The translations under genes and the position numbers were made by a program. Below are positions 25,185-33,829 of a stretch of DNA of 38,324 bases, piece after piece. Numbering within the stretch: position 1 is the stretch's first letter; every line of letters begins with the position of its first letter. Location of the stretch: contig JAETRV010000025.1 in NCBI GenBank assembly GCA_021770005.1, positions 1 through 38,324 of the forward strand, written 5' to 3'. Under the pieces are notes generated by a model that worked only from the letters and a program-made list of their open reading frames with translations, did no database searches and was not told the DNA's origin. The stretch comes from Anaerotruncus sp. GTDB lineage: Bacteria > Bacillota > Clostridia > Oscillospirales > Ruminococcaceae.

Positions 25185-26625
25185 CTGTCTCTTCCTCCTG
25201 CTTCGCTGCGCTGATCTTCTTTTCAAACTTGTTCTTCTCCATTTTATCGGGCACCGCGATCGGATATTCCCCCGAGAAACAGCCCACGCAGAAGCCGCAG
25301 TTTGCGCCACGGGCGATCTCCTTGACCCCCTCAATGCTGAGATAGGTCAGCGAATCCACCCCGATCTGCTTTGCAATCTCAGGGACGGTCATCCGGCAGG
25401 CAATCAGCTTATCCCGGCTGTCGATGTCGGTACCAAAATAACAGGGATTTTTAAACGGCGGCGCTGTGACCGCAAAATGCACCTCGCGTGCGCCTGCATC
25501 ACGCAGCAGCCGGACGATCCGCGCACAGGTGGTCCCGCGGACGATCGAGTCGTCAATCAGCACCACCCGCTTATCCCGGACGGTTTCGGCAATCACATTC
25601 AGCTTAATCCGCACCGAATCCTCCCGCTGGCCCTGGGTCGGCTGGATAAAGGTACGGCCGATATAGCGGTTTTTGATGAACCCGACCCCATATGGAATGC
25701 CGCTCTCCTGTGAATAGCCGAGCGCAGCATCCAAGCCCGAATCCGGCACGCCGACCACCACATCCGCCTCGACCGGATTTTCTCGGTAGAGGATGCGTCC
25801 GGCACGCTGCCGCGCCTCATGGACACTCACCCCTTGGATCACCGAATCGGGACGCGCGAAATAAACATATTCAAAGACGCAGAAGCTCGATTCGCCGCCG
25901 CAGTGGGAGTGCAGGCTGTGCAGCCCGTTTTCATCGACAACCACAATCTCTCCCGGCTCAACATCCCGGACAAACTTGGCGCCGATGCTATCAAGCGCAC
26001 AGGTCTCGGACGCGAACACCACGCCGCCGCTTGCGGTTTCACCAATGCAGAGTGGACGGAACCCATTGGGGTCTCTCACCGCAATCAGCTTTTTCGGGGA
26101 CATAACAATCAGCGAATAGGCTCCTTTGATCGAATACATTGCCTTTGCAATCGCGTCCTCAATGCTTGGGGAGAGCAGCCGTTCGCGGGTGATGATATAG
26201 CTGATGACCTCCGAATCGTTGGTGGTGTGGAAGATCGCGCCGTTCAGCTCCAACTGACGGCGCAGCTCGGGCGCGTTGACCAGGTTGCCGTTGTGGGCCA
26301 ACGCCATTGCACCCTTGCAGTGGCGTACCACCAGCGGCTGGGCGTTGACCGCACTGCTGGTACCGGTGGTCGAGTAGCGGCAGTGCCCCACCGCCATGGT
26401 CCCCCATCCGAGTTTTTCCAGATTGTCACGGCTGAATACGTCGGGCACCAATCCTACGTCTTTGTGGCAGACGATCAGCCCATCGTCGTTGACCGCGATC
26501 CCGCAGCTTTCCTGCCCGCGGTGCTGCAACGCGTAGAGCGCGTAATAGGCGCTGCTCGCGACATCCGACTGTTCCTTCTCGTAGATACCGAATACGCCGC
26601 ATTCCTCATGGATTGTATCGAACAT
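25174..26625 (-). CDS. purF: Amidophosphoribosyltransferase
   Basis: A 483-residue enzyme making phosphoribosylamine from PRPP and glutamine, the first committed step. The N-terminal nucleophile cysteine is C9 in HEECGVFGIY, so an eight-residue propeptide must be removed. The glutaminase domain is followed by the PRPP loop VVLIDDSIVRGTTCARIV. Cysteines in SFCVFEY, NPCYFGTD and CGFCVGC match the four ligands of the [4Fe-4S] Bacillus-type enzyme. AGGAG precedes the ATG; the gap to purC is 49 bases. Confidence 0.97.
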   Translation of the reverse strand: MFDTIHEECGVFGIYEKEQSDVASSAYYALYALQHRGQESCGIAVNDDGLIVCHKDVGLVPDVFSRDNLEKLGWGTMAVGHCRYSTTGTSSAVNAQPLVVRHCKGAMALAHNGNLVNAPELRRQLELNGAIFHTTNDSEVISYIITRERLLSPSIEDAIAKAMYSIKGAYSLIVMSPKKLIAVRDPNGFRPLCIGETASGGVVFASETCALDSIGAKFVRDVEPGEIVVVDENGLHSLHSHCGGESSFCVFEYVYFARPDSVIQGVSVHEARQRAGRILYRENPVEADVVVGVPDSGLDAALGYSQESGIPYGVGFIKNRYIGRTFIQPTQGQREDSVRIKLNVIAETVRDKRVVLIDDSIVRGTTCARIVRLLRDAGAREVHFAVTAPPFKNPCYFGTDIDSRDKLIACRMTVPEIAKQIGVDSLTYLSIEGVKEIARGANCGFCVGCFSGEYPIAVPDKMEKNKFEKKISAAKQEEETDAE

Positions 26626-26674
26626 GCTTTCACTCCTATAAAATCAGGTTCCCAGGCGGATGTTTCCGCTGGGA

Positions 26675-27385
26675 TTATTCCCCCATCAGCCGTTTCATCA
26701 CCTCGTGGTAAGCGTCCTCCACGCCGCCAAGATCCCGGCGGAACCGGTCTTTGTCCAGCTTTTCGCCGGTCTTGCTGTCCCAGAACCGGCAGGTGTCGGG
26801 CGAAATCTCGTCCGCAAGGATGATCGTCCCGTCGCTGGTCCTGCCAAACTCGAGCTTAAAGTCGATCAGCTCGATCCCGAGGTCTTTCAGGTAGGCGGTC
26901 AGAATCTCGTTGATCTTGAATGCATAGTTTGCAATCATCTGAAGCTCCTCCGGGGTGGCGAGCTCCATGGCGAACACGTGGTAATCGTTAATCATCGGAT
27001 CGCCCAGCTCATCGTCCTTGTAGCTGTACTCGAGGACCGTTTTGGCAAGTTTTTTGCCCTCGGGCAGCCCCAGGCGTTTGGAGAGCGAACCGGCTGCAAT
27101 GTTGCGGACGATCACCTCAAGCGGCACGATTGTGACCTTTTTCACCAAAGTTTCGCGGTCGGAAAGTTCCTCAATCAGATGGGTCGGGATGCCGTTTTTC
27201 TCGAGCAGACGCATCAGATGGTTGGAAACCTTATTGTTGATGATCCCCTTTTCGGCAATGGTGCCCTTCTTCAGCCCGTTAAATGCGGTTGCATCGTCCT
27301 TATAGTCAACAATATAGGCGTTCGGATCGTCGGTTTTAAATACTTTCTTCGCTTTTCCCTCGTAGAGCTGTTCCAGTTTTTTCAT
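26675..27385 (-). CDS. purC: SAICAR synthetase
   Basis: A 236-residue ATP-dependent ligase joining CAIR and aspartate, the seventh step. Seen are the N-terminal [20 protein letters not shown], family motif [11 protein letters not shown]-like [40 protein letters not shown] and SPDTCRFWD. Length equals the bacterial short form. AAGGAG precedes the ATG. It follows purE by 24 bases. Confidence 0.97.
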   Translation of the reverse strand: MKKLEQLYEGKAKKVFKTDDPNAYIVDYKDDATAFNGLKKGTIAEKGIINNKVSNHLMRLLEKNGIPTHLIEELSDRETLVKKVTIVPLEVIVRNIAAGSLSKRLGLPEGKKLAKTVLEYSYKDDELGDPMINDYHVFAMELATPEELQMIANYAFKINEILTAYLKDLGIELIDFKLEFGRTSDGTIILADEISPDTCRFWDSKTGEKLDKDRFRRDLGGVEDAYHEVMKRLMGE

Positions 27386-27409
27386 GTCAATCGTCTCCTT
27401 CTCTATCCA

Positions 27410-27910
27410 TTAAGATTGAAATTGTTCCTGCATTTTTGCATCTTTTGCAATGACTTCCTGTTCCATCTGGTCCTTGCGCACAGTGAGCCGGTAAGCGACC
27501 TCCGCGTCAAACACCCCGATGATCTGCGCGGCAAGCAGGCCGGCATTCTTTGCGCCGTCGATCGCGACCGTCGCAACCGGGATACCGGCAGGCATCTGGA
27601 CAGTCGCGAGCAGCGCGTCCAGCCCATCCAAGGTGGAGGACTTGACCGGGATCCCAATGACCGGCAGGGTCGTATGTGCGGCGAGTACGCCCGCGAGATG
27701 GGCAGCCTTGCCCGCTGCCGCGATGATCGCGGCGAACCCGTTTTCACGCGCATTGGCCGCGAACTGGCAAGCGATTGCCGGGGTGCGGTGGGCGCTCATC
27801 ACATGCACCTCGGTTGGGATTCCAAGCTCTTTGAGAACGTCAATCGCGCTTTTTACCACCGGCAGATCGCTGTCGCTGCCCATAATGACCGCTACTTTTT
27901 TTTCAGCCAT
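27410..27910 (-). CDS. purE: N5-CAIR mutase (class I PurE)
   Basis: A 166-residue enzyme interconverting N5-CAIR and CAIR. The signature GSDSDLPVVKSAIDVLKELG with VHVMSAHRTP (His in AHR) identifies the family, followed by AAAGKAAHLAGVLAAHTTLP and GIPVATVAIDGAKNAGLLAA. The ATG at 27910 follows AAAGGA; upstream in-frame codons belong to the leader. First structural gene of the operon, behind a leader ORF and terminator hairpin. No purK, which usually supplies N5-CAIR, is in the window. Confidence 0.96.
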   Translation of the reverse strand: MAEKKVAVIMGSDSDLPVVKSAIDVLKELGIPTEVHVMSAHRTPAIACQFAANARENGFAAIIAAAGKAAHLAGVLAAHTTLPVIGIPVKSSTLDGLDALLATVQMPAGIPVATVAIDGAKNAGLLAAQIIGVFDAEVAYRLTVRKDQMEQEVIAKDAKMQEQFQS

Positions 27911-27930
27911 TTCGACACATCCTTTTCTGC

Positions 27931-27968
27931 AAAAAATGAAAACAGGCTGCGGTCTGGCCCGCAACCTG
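27931..27968 (-). terminator. Attenuator-type terminator in the purE leader
   Basis: On the minus strand CAGGTTGCGG (27959-27968) pairs with CCGCAGCCTG (27943-27952), ten pairs including one G-U, then TTTTCATTTTTT. It lies between the promoter and purE, so it should stop transcription before the operon unless relieved. Confidence 0.8.
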
Positions 27969-27982
27969 CAAAAATCCCGCAA

Positions 27983-28075
27983 CTATCTCCGGATACCCGG
28001 ATAAGCTACAAAAACATGCCCGAAGATGCAGCTATAGCGGCGCAAACTGCCGTATCCCGCCGTCTGCCACACCAT
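27983..28075 (-). CDS. Candidate 30-codon leader peptide of the pur operon
   Basis: A short frame starting MVWQTAGYGSLRRY and ending AYPGIRR, with a full AAAGGAGG seven bases before its ATG, the best ribosome binding site in this region. It lies between the promoter and the terminator hairpin, ending 15 bases before that hairpin. It has no run of one amino acid, so it does not look like a classical amino-acid attenuator. Translation is inferred only. Confidence 0.55.
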   Translation of the reverse strand: MVWQTAGYGSLRRYSCIFGHVFVAYPGIRR

Positions 28076-28106
28076 CCTGACGCCTCCTTTTGATCCTCTT
28101 TTCTAG

Positions 28107-28135
28107 ATTCTACATGAAAACACCGGTAATTTCAA
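28107..28135 (-). promoter_or_regulatory. Sigma-A promoter of the pur operon
   Basis: TTGAAA (28130-28135), 17-base spacer, TAGAAT (28107-28112). The leader from here to purE is about 190 bases. I see no guanine riboswitch or clear PurR box in it. Confidence 0.8.
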
Positions 28136-28226
28136 TTAGAAAACTGTAAACATGCAAAAGATTGGCGGGTTGATTCAATCTATATGGAATCATGCGTCTG
28201 TTTTTGTGAATTCACACAACGCCTGC

Positions 28227-28296
28227 CGGGGGGCTCCGCCCCTCGACCCCGCCACCTTTGAAAAGGTGGACGAAACTTTTGATCTAAAAGTGAAAA
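28227..28296. repeat. Structured intergenic repeat, copy C (partial, inverted)
   Basis: The 26 bases at 28227-28252 are the inverse of 13750-13775 with one difference. Next to it the hairpin CCACCTTT/AAAGGTGG (28252-28259 with 28262-28269) takes the place of CAATTTTT/AAAAATTG in copy B, and AAACTTTTGATCT matches the arm beyond. It fills the gap between the pur promoter and the zinc-ribbon gene. Confidence 0.65.
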
Positions 28297-28333
28297 AGCA
28301 CCCTGCAAAAATGCTGTACCGTTTTCTAGACCG

Positions 28334-28816
28334 TTATGCCTGTGCATCCTCCGCTTTTTCCGCATTCTCGGGCAGCGCGGGGACTTCGGACGCCTCCGTC
28401 TCCTGTGCGGGCGCTTCCTCTGCTGATGCGTCCTCCTCGGAATGTTCTTCTGGTTTTCTCTCCAACCGGGCGCCACACCGCGCACAGTAAAGCGCACCCA
28501 CCGGATTCGCCGCCATACATTCGGTGCATTTTACAACATTTTTCATCTCGTCGATCTTGTTGGTCAGCTCGGCAAGCTCCTCCCGCTGCGACTCGATCTC
28601 AGCGATGCACATGCTGATAAGCTCCTCATTCTCGGTGCCTGCCTTGTTCAGCTCGTAGATGATCTCCCCCAGCTTGAGATAGTTCGCGTCGATGTCCCCA
28701 CGAAGCTGGGAAGCCTGTATCTTGAGACGGGTAAGCTCAACGACCTCCTCGGTTTTGTTCCCCGCTACCTTCGCCAAATCCTTTGCTTTTGCAAGGACTT
28801 CATCCAATTTTCCCAT
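28334..28816 (-). CDS. Coiled-coil zinc-ribbon protein
   Basis: A 160-residue protein with a long helical, coiled-coil N-terminal part (about 1-92, LDEVLAKAKDLAKVAGNKTE and ESQREELAELTNKIDEMKNV), then a four-cysteine zinc ribbon C97-x2-C100...C111-x2-C114 (KCTECMAANP, YCARCGARLE) and an acidic, Ala/Glu-rich disordered tail. No catalytic motif. Single gene with its own promoter. Similar small proteins are common in Clostridia without assigned function. Confidence 0.85.
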   Translation of the reverse strand: MGKLDEVLAKAKDLAKVAGNKTEEVVELTRLKIQASQLRGDIDANYLKLGEIIYELNKAGTENEELISMCIAEIESQREELAELTNKIDEMKNVVKCTECMAANPVGALYCARCGARLERKPEEHSEEDASAEEAPAQETEASEVPALPENAEKAEDAQA

Positions 28817-28912
28817 AAAAACTCCCTTCCGCCGCTTCGCCCGGCTGTTCCATCTGCGTTTCCGCCGCGAAGAGAAATCTGCGGACGCATTCGTTTTTCT
28901 TTTTCAAATCCT

Positions 28913-28941
28913 ATTATAACGCAAAGAAACAGCTGTTACAA
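28913..28941 (-). promoter_or_regulatory. Promoter of the zinc-ribbon gene
   Basis: TTGTAA (28936-28941), 17-base spacer, TATAAT (28913-28918). It separates this gene from the hemZ operon upstream. Confidence 0.7.
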
Positions 28942-28968
28942 GTAGGTTTTTTTGAACAATTTTAATTT

Positions 28969-30474
28969 TCAGCCCTGCCCGTAAAACTGCCGGATCTTCT
29001 TCTTGCGCTCCCGGACGGTATCGAACCGTTCGATGTATTCATACGGATATTTGTAATTAAACACCCGCTCGATCCTGCCGTCCGACCGGCGGCAAAGCTT
29101 GGTCGAGCCGCCCGCGCCGACTGCCAGGACGGTATGGGAATCGTCCATGATATAGATGTTATAAAGGCCCTCGGTTCCGGGTTTCGCATACCCTACATTT
29201 TCCAGGCTTGAAAGGCTCCCCGCCTGCCGGTAGAGGTAATAGGGGTTAAGGCCCGCGCTGGTGATCCGTTGGCGCGCCTCGTCCACCATTCCACACACCA
29301 GGTCCAACTCGGCGCGCGCTTGTAGAAAAGTCAGATTTGCCGCCCGCTTGACAGTGAGGGTGTGCACCGTGATATTTTCCGGATCGAGCCGCAAAACCCC
29401 GTCCAGCGTCCGGGAAAAGCCCTCGCGTGTATCGGTTGGGAGCCCGGCAATCAGGTCCATATTGATGTTGTCGAATCCTTCCTCCCGCGCCATCCGATAG
29501 GCTTCCTCCAACTGCGCCGAAGTATGCCGCCGCCCGATCTCCCGGAGCACTCCGTCCTCGAGGGTCTGCGGGTTGATGCTGACCCGGCGCGCACCATGGG
29601 AGCGGATCGTCCGCAGTTTTTCCGGGGTAACGGTGTCCGGCCGCCCAGCCTCCACGGTATATTCCCACAGTCCGCTTAGGTCAAACGAGGCAGAGATCGT
29701 GTCCATCAATCGCGCGAGCTGTTCAGCTGTGAGGGTGGTCGGGGTGCCGCCGCCAAAATAGACCGTCCGCAGACGCAGCCCCAATTCGGAGACAATCTGT
29801 GCAAGGCCGGTCAGCTCCTCACAAAGCCGGTCGAGATAGGCTGGAATCAGCTTTGCCGCCCGGTCGATCGAGTGCGAAACGAACGAACAGTAGGAGCATC
29901 GGGTCGGGCAAAACGGGATCGACACATAGAGCGAAAAGTCCCGGTCTGAGAGCCGGTCGAGCAGCGGCTGCTCGATCTGTGCGGTATCGAGCGCGAGCTG
30001 GAACCGCGCTTTACTCACCAGACGTCCCTCGACAAAATGCCGGTGCAGGGCGGTTTCCTCCAACCCGTTCTCAAGCTGGGTGAGAAACAGCCGAACCGGA
30101 CGGATGCCGGTCAAAACGCCCCACTGGGGTGTCAGCCCGGTCAGCTGGGAAAGCAGGCCGTAGAGCAGGACCGCAAATTTGTGTTCGAGCAGCTTGGGCG
30201 GATCGTCCGGCCCGGCGCAGTCCTCAAGCAGGATCACAACCGGCTTTTTGTCCTCCCAACTTTCTGTATCGGTAAACAGCCCGCTCTGCACGCGCGCACG
30301 CAGACGGGCACGCAAAAGCAGCCGCTGCCCATCCAGCAGGGCATAAAGGTACTCCCCTTCCGCCCCGTCATCAGGCGCACCTTCGGCCATCTCGATTTTT
30401 TCCCCGAAGAAAAAGACCTGGGCGAGCCGTTGCAGCTCGTAGCCAAACCGGTGGCCCTTAATATAGAAGGTCAT
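28969..30474 (-). CDS. hemZ: Coproporphyrinogen dehydrogenase-like radical SAM protein
   Basis: A 501-residue radical SAM enzyme of the HemN/HemZ group. The cluster motif CPTRCSYC gives C189, C193 and C196 (CxxxCxxC), preceded by LYVSIPF and followed by TVYFGGGTPTTL and NINMDLIAGLPTDTREGF, both typical of HemN-like proteins. The extra N-terminal region of about 175 residues is as in HemZ. Whether it oxidises coproporphyrinogen or handles haem otherwise is not shown; no other haem genes are here. Its start overlaps the upstream MBL-hydrolase gene by 17 bases. Confidence 0.9.
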   Translation of the reverse strand: MTFYIKGHRFGYELQRLAQVFFFGEKIEMAEGAPDDGAEGEYLYALLDGQRLLLRARLRARVQSGLFTDTESWEDKKPVVILLEDCAGPDDPPKLLEHKFAVLLYGLLSQLTGLTPQWGVLTGIRPVRLFLTQLENGLEETALHRHFVEGRLVSKARFQLALDTAQIEQPLLDRLSDRDFSLYVSIPFCPTRCSYCSFVSHSIDRAAKLIPAYLDRLCEELTGLAQIVSELGLRLRTVYFGGGTPTTLTAEQLARLMDTISASFDLSGLWEYTVEAGRPDTVTPEKLRTIRSHGARRVSINPQTLEDGVLREIGRRHTSAQLEEAYRMAREEGFDNINMDLIAGLPTDTREGFSRTLDGVLRLDPENITVHTLTVKRAANLTFLQARAELDLVCGMVDEARQRITSAGLNPYYLYRQAGSLSSLENVGYAKPGTEGLYNIYIMDDSHTVLAVGAGGSTKLCRRSDGRIERVFNYKYPYEYIERFDTVRERKKKIRQFYGQG

Positions 30475-31105
30475 CCGGCGACATCCTCACATACTGGTTA
30501 TATCTGCGCTCCTGTTCGAGCGTGCTCTCCGGTCCATGCCCCGGCAGGACACGATAGTCCCCCGGCAGCGCAGCGAGCTTTTTCAGGGATTTGAGCATCG
30601 TCTGGTAGTTGCCGCCGTAAAGGTCGCACCGGCCGCAGTCCCCTGCAAACAGGGTATCTCCGGTGAACAGCAGCTCCCCGCACCGGTAGGTGATATCCCC
30701 TTTGGTATGGCCGGGGGTTAGAATCGCGGTGAAGTCCATCCCGCCGGTCCGGATGGTGTCCCCGTCTTTCAAAGTCAGGTCGGCCTCCATCAGATAGGGG
30801 TCCTCCCCTGCCGGGAACCGCGCGGACGCAAGGCTCTTGCTCCGGTCGGTGAGCTGTTCGGCGTCCTGCTCGCTGATAACAATCTTCGCGCCGTACTTCT
30901 GCGCAATCGCCTTAACCCCACCGATATGATCATAATGCCCGTGGGTCAGCAGGATATATTCCGGCTTCAATCCCTTGGCATCGAGAAAACCTATCAGCTT
31001 TTCCGGCTGCGCACCCGGGTCAACCACTGCACAGCCGCCGCTTTCGTCCGAAACGATATAACAGTTGGTCCCGATTGGGCCAACCGGTTTGATGTAAAGT
31101 TCCAT
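30458..31105 (-). CDS. MBL-fold metallo-hydrolase (glyoxalase II-like)
   Basis: A 215-residue cytoplasmic metallo-beta-lactamase-fold hydrolase. The metal motif THGHYDH has H55, H57, D59 and H60; further ligands are in LTPGHTKGDI, LFTGDTLFAGDCGR and VLPGHGPEST. Such proteins are usually annotated as hydroxyacylglutathione hydrolase-like, but substrate is uncertain. GAAGGGG precedes the ATG. It follows dtd by 15 bases and overlaps hemZ. Confidence 0.92.
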   Translation of the reverse strand: MELYIKPVGPIGTNCYIVSDESGGCAVVDPGAQPEKLIGFLDAKGLKPEYILLTHGHYDHIGGVKAIAQKYGAKIVISEQDAEQLTDRSKSLASARFPAGEDPYLMEADLTLKDGDTIRTGGMDFTAILTPGHTKGDITYRCGELLFTGDTLFAGDCGRCDLYGGNYQTMLKSLKKLAALPGDYRVLPGHGPESTLEQERRYNQYVRMSPDDLLY

Positions 31106-31120
31106 CTTTCCGCCCCTTCT

Positions 31121-31579
31121 CTATTTTTTCATGAGTTCGTCGGTATCCAGCAGGATGGTAACCGGCCCGTCGTTAACCAGTGAAACCTGCATATCCGCCC
31201 GGAAAACGCCGGTCTGCACCGTGGCGACTCCGGCGTCCTTCGCCGCCGCGACAAACCGCTCGTAGAGCGCATTGGCCGTTTCCGGCGCTGCCGCACCGGT
31301 GAACGATGGACGCCGCCCATGCCGCGCATCGGCACAGAGGGTGAAGTTGGAAACGACCAGCATCCCACCGCCCACATCGAGCAGAGACCGGTTGAGCTTG
31401 CCGTTTTCGTCTTCGAAGATGCGCAGATTGGCCGACTTTTCCGCGAGGAAATCCGCCTCGTCGACCCCGTCTTGGCCAGTCACGCCGAGCAGGATCAGAA
31501 GCCCCTGCCCAATCTCACCGGCAATCTCCTCACCGGTCTCAACCTTCGCGGACGAAACCCGCTGTAATACTGCTTTCAT
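31121..31579 (-). CDS. dtd: D-aminoacyl-tRNA deacylase
   Basis: A 152-residue enzyme that removes D-amino acids wrongly attached to tRNA. The N-terminal MKAVLQRVSSAKV is family-typical, and the active-site motifs appear as VVSNFTLCADARHGRRP (usual SQFTL, here SNFTL) and LVNDGPVTILLD. The start at 31579 is chosen on family length; the ribosome binding site (GGGG then T6) is weak, suggesting coupling to relA, which ends 13 bases upstream. Confidence 0.95.
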   Translation of the reverse strand: MKAVLQRVSSAKVETGEEIAGEIGQGLLILLGVTGQDGVDEADFLAEKSANLRIFEDENGKLNRSLLDVGGGMLVVSNFTLCADARHGRRPSFTGAAAPETANALYERFVAAAKDAGVATVQTGVFRADMQVSLVNDGPVTILLDTDELMKK

Positions 31580-31592
31580 AAAAAACCCCGTT

Positions 31593-33791
31593 CTACTGTA
31601 CCGATCGCGAGACGCTTTCCACGCCCGGGATTTTGGACAGGTTATTGATGATAAACTGGAGCTGTTCAATATCGCTGACCGTAAAGGTCACGGTGACAAT
31701 ATTCTCACCCTGCTTGGCCTCCCGCGCAACCAGTGTGGAAATCGAAATCCGCATACTGGAAAGCGCCACCGAAATATCCGCAAGCGAGCCGATCCTACCG
31801 TCGGTGAGAATTTCAATCGTGCTCTTGAAGCTCTCCTTTTTGGCCGATTCCATCGCCCATTCGGAGTGTACCCATCGTTCGGCGTTGTTTGGGTCATTGA
31901 GCGAATTGACGACATTCTGGCAGTCCTTTTTGTGGATCGAAACCCCGTAGCCGCGGGTGACAAACCCGATGATCTCGTCCCCCGGGAGCGGGTTGCAGCA
32001 GCGCGCGAACTTGACCAGACAGCTGTCCAGGCCCTCGACGATCACGCCGCTCGACGCCCGTTTTTTCCGGGGCGGCACCTTGGCCGCCAGGACCCGCTCG
32101 GTCGGGTCCTCGGGCAGGTTGGAGCGGTACTGGCGGGTAAAATCGTCTTTGATCCGCGGCATGATCTTGGAGAGCAGCACCCCGCCATAGCCGATCGCTG
32201 CAAGGAAGTCCTCCACCGCCTCAAAATGCTGGCGTTTAGCGATTCCCATCAGAAATTCCTTTAGTTTCCCGTCGGGCAGCGAGATCATGTTGCGCCGGAA
32301 CTCCCGTTCCAGCTCGTTGCGGCCCTGCTCAATATTCTCCTCCCGGCGCTCCTTCTTGTACCAGTTGCGGATCTTGTTACGTGCTTGAGAGGTCTTGGCG
32401 ATCTTGAGCCAGTCGCGGCTCGGGGTATGGTCCTTGGAATTGGTGGTGATGATCTCGATGATCTGCCCGGTGTGCACTTTGGTGTCCAGCGCGACCATCC
32501 GCCCGTCCACCTTCGCACCCACCATCCGGTTCCCGACCTCGGTGTGAATCGCATAGGCGAAGTCGATCACCGTCGAGCCTGCTGGCAGGCTGATGACCCG
32601 CCCTTTCGGGGTGAACACATAAACCTCCTCAGGGGCAAGGTCGCTCTTGATCGAGTGGACGATATCCTCTACATCGTCGGCCTCTTTCTGGTTCTCGATC
32701 AACTGCCGGATCCATGCGAGCCGCTCTTCCAGCTTATCCTTGCCCGAGATGCCCGCCTTATATTTCCAATGCGCCGCGATGCCATATTCGGCTGTATGGT
32801 GCATATCCCAAGTGCGGATCTGCACTTCGAACGGGATCGCTTCCTTGTCAATCACGGTGGTGTGCAGGCTCTGGTACATGTTGGGCTTGGGGGTGGAGAT
32901 ATAGTCCTTAAACCGGTTGGGGATCGGCTGGAACAGGTCGTGGATGATGCCCAGCACATTGTAGCAATCCATCACCGAATCAACGATGATCCGCACCGCA
33001 TAGATGTCAAAAATCTCCTCGAACGCTCTGCCCTGCATATACATCTTCCGGTAGATGCCATAGACACTCTTGACCCGCCCATCGATATGGATTTCGCTGT
33101 ATTCGGTGGAGAGACGCTCCCGGATTTTCCGTTTGATCTTGTCGAGGAAGTTCTGGCGGTCCACCTGCTTGAGCGCAAGCATCCGTTCGATCTCCCGGTA
33201 GGCGACCGGGTCGAGATACCGCAGCGAACGGTCCTCCAGCTCCTCCTTGACCGCGCGGATTCCCAGCCTGTGCGCGAGCGGCGCATAGACCTCCATCGTC
33301 TCGAGCGCCTTGTCCCGGCGTTTCTGCTCGGGCATGACCTCGATCGTGCGCATATTGTGCAGCCGGTCCGCCAGCTTGATGATGATAACCCGTACATCCT
33401 GCGCCATCGCCAGCAGCATCTTGCGGACGTTCTCCGCCTGCCGCTCCTCACGCGAGGTCTGGTAGCTGATCTGCCCCAGCTTGGTCACACCATTGACCAG
33501 TAGGGCGACGTCGCTGCCGAACTGCCGGGAAATCTGCTCGAGCGGGATTTCGGTATCCTCCACCACATCATGGAGAAGCGCCGCCTGGATGCACTCGGTG
33601 TCCATGCCCAGGTCGACCAGGATCATCGCCACCGCGATCGGATGGGAGATATATGGTTCCCCCGAGACCCTGCACTGCCCTTGGTGGGCGGCGTTGGCCA
33701 GATCGTATGCACTGGTGATCCTGCTTTTATCGTGGGGCTTTCCGCTCTTATCCAGAAGGTCGAGCAGGTCCTGTATCTCATAATATTTCAT
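31593..33791 (-). CDS. relA: Bifunctional (p)ppGpp synthetase/hydrolase (RSH)
   Basis: A 732-residue stringent-response enzyme. The N-terminal HD hydrolase domain has H50, H74-D75 (ALLHDVVEDTE); the synthetase domain follows (RIIVDSVMDCYNVLGIIHDL, KDYISTPKPNMYQSLHTTVI). A TGS domain (VYVFTPKGRVISLPAGSTVI) starts near residue 390, then the helical and zinc-finger-like part (KFARCCNPLPGDEIIGFVTR) and a C-terminal ACT domain. All catalytic regions are intact, so both activities are expected. AGGAG precedes the ATG. Conserved neighbourhood recJ-relA-dtd. Confidence 0.97.
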   Translation of the reverse strand: MKYYEIQDLLDLLDKSGKPHDKSRITSAYDLANAAHQGQCRVSGEPYISHPIAVAMILVDLGMDTECIQAALLHDVVEDTEIPLEQISRQFGSDVALLVNGVTKLGQISYQTSREERQAENVRKMLLAMAQDVRVIIIKLADRLHNMRTIEVMPEQKRRDKALETMEVYAPLAHRLGIRAVKEELEDRSLRYLDPVAYREIERMLALKQVDRQNFLDKIKRKIRERLSTEYSEIHIDGRVKSVYGIYRKMYMQGRAFEEIFDIYAVRIIVDSVMDCYNVLGIIHDLFQPIPNRFKDYISTPKPNMYQSLHTTVIDKEAIPFEVQIRTWDMHHTAEYGIAAHWKYKAGISGKDKLEERLAWIRQLIENQKEADDVEDIVHSIKSDLAPEEVYVFTPKGRVISLPAGSTVIDFAYAIHTEVGNRMVGAKVDGRMVALDTKVHTGQIIEIITTNSKDHTPSRDWLKIAKTSQARNKIRNWYKKERREENIEQGRNELEREFRRNMISLPDGKLKEFLMGIAKRQHFEAVEDFLAAIGYGGVLLSKIMPRIKDDFTRQYRSNLPEDPTERVLAAKVPPRKKRASSGVIVEGLDSCLVKFARCCNPLPGDEIIGFVTRGYGVSIHKKDCQNVVNSLNDPNNAERWVHSEWAMESAKKESFKSTIEILTDGRIGSLADISVALSSMRISISTLVAREAKQGENIVTVTFTVSDIEQLQFIINNLSKIPGVESVSRSVQ

Positions 33792-33829
33792 TTGCCATCA
33801 CTCCTACGACGGGTTTCCGATTTCCCGCA

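Noticed and set aside
27911-28106. Guanine or other purine riboswitch in the purE leader
   Set aside because: The conserved core and loop sequences of the purine riboswitch are not present.
25819-33503. Long plus-strand open frames opposite purF, purC, relA and other genes
   Set aside because: They are antisense frames of GC-rich genes, lack ribosome binding sites and have no family features, whereas the minus-strand proteins are well conserved.
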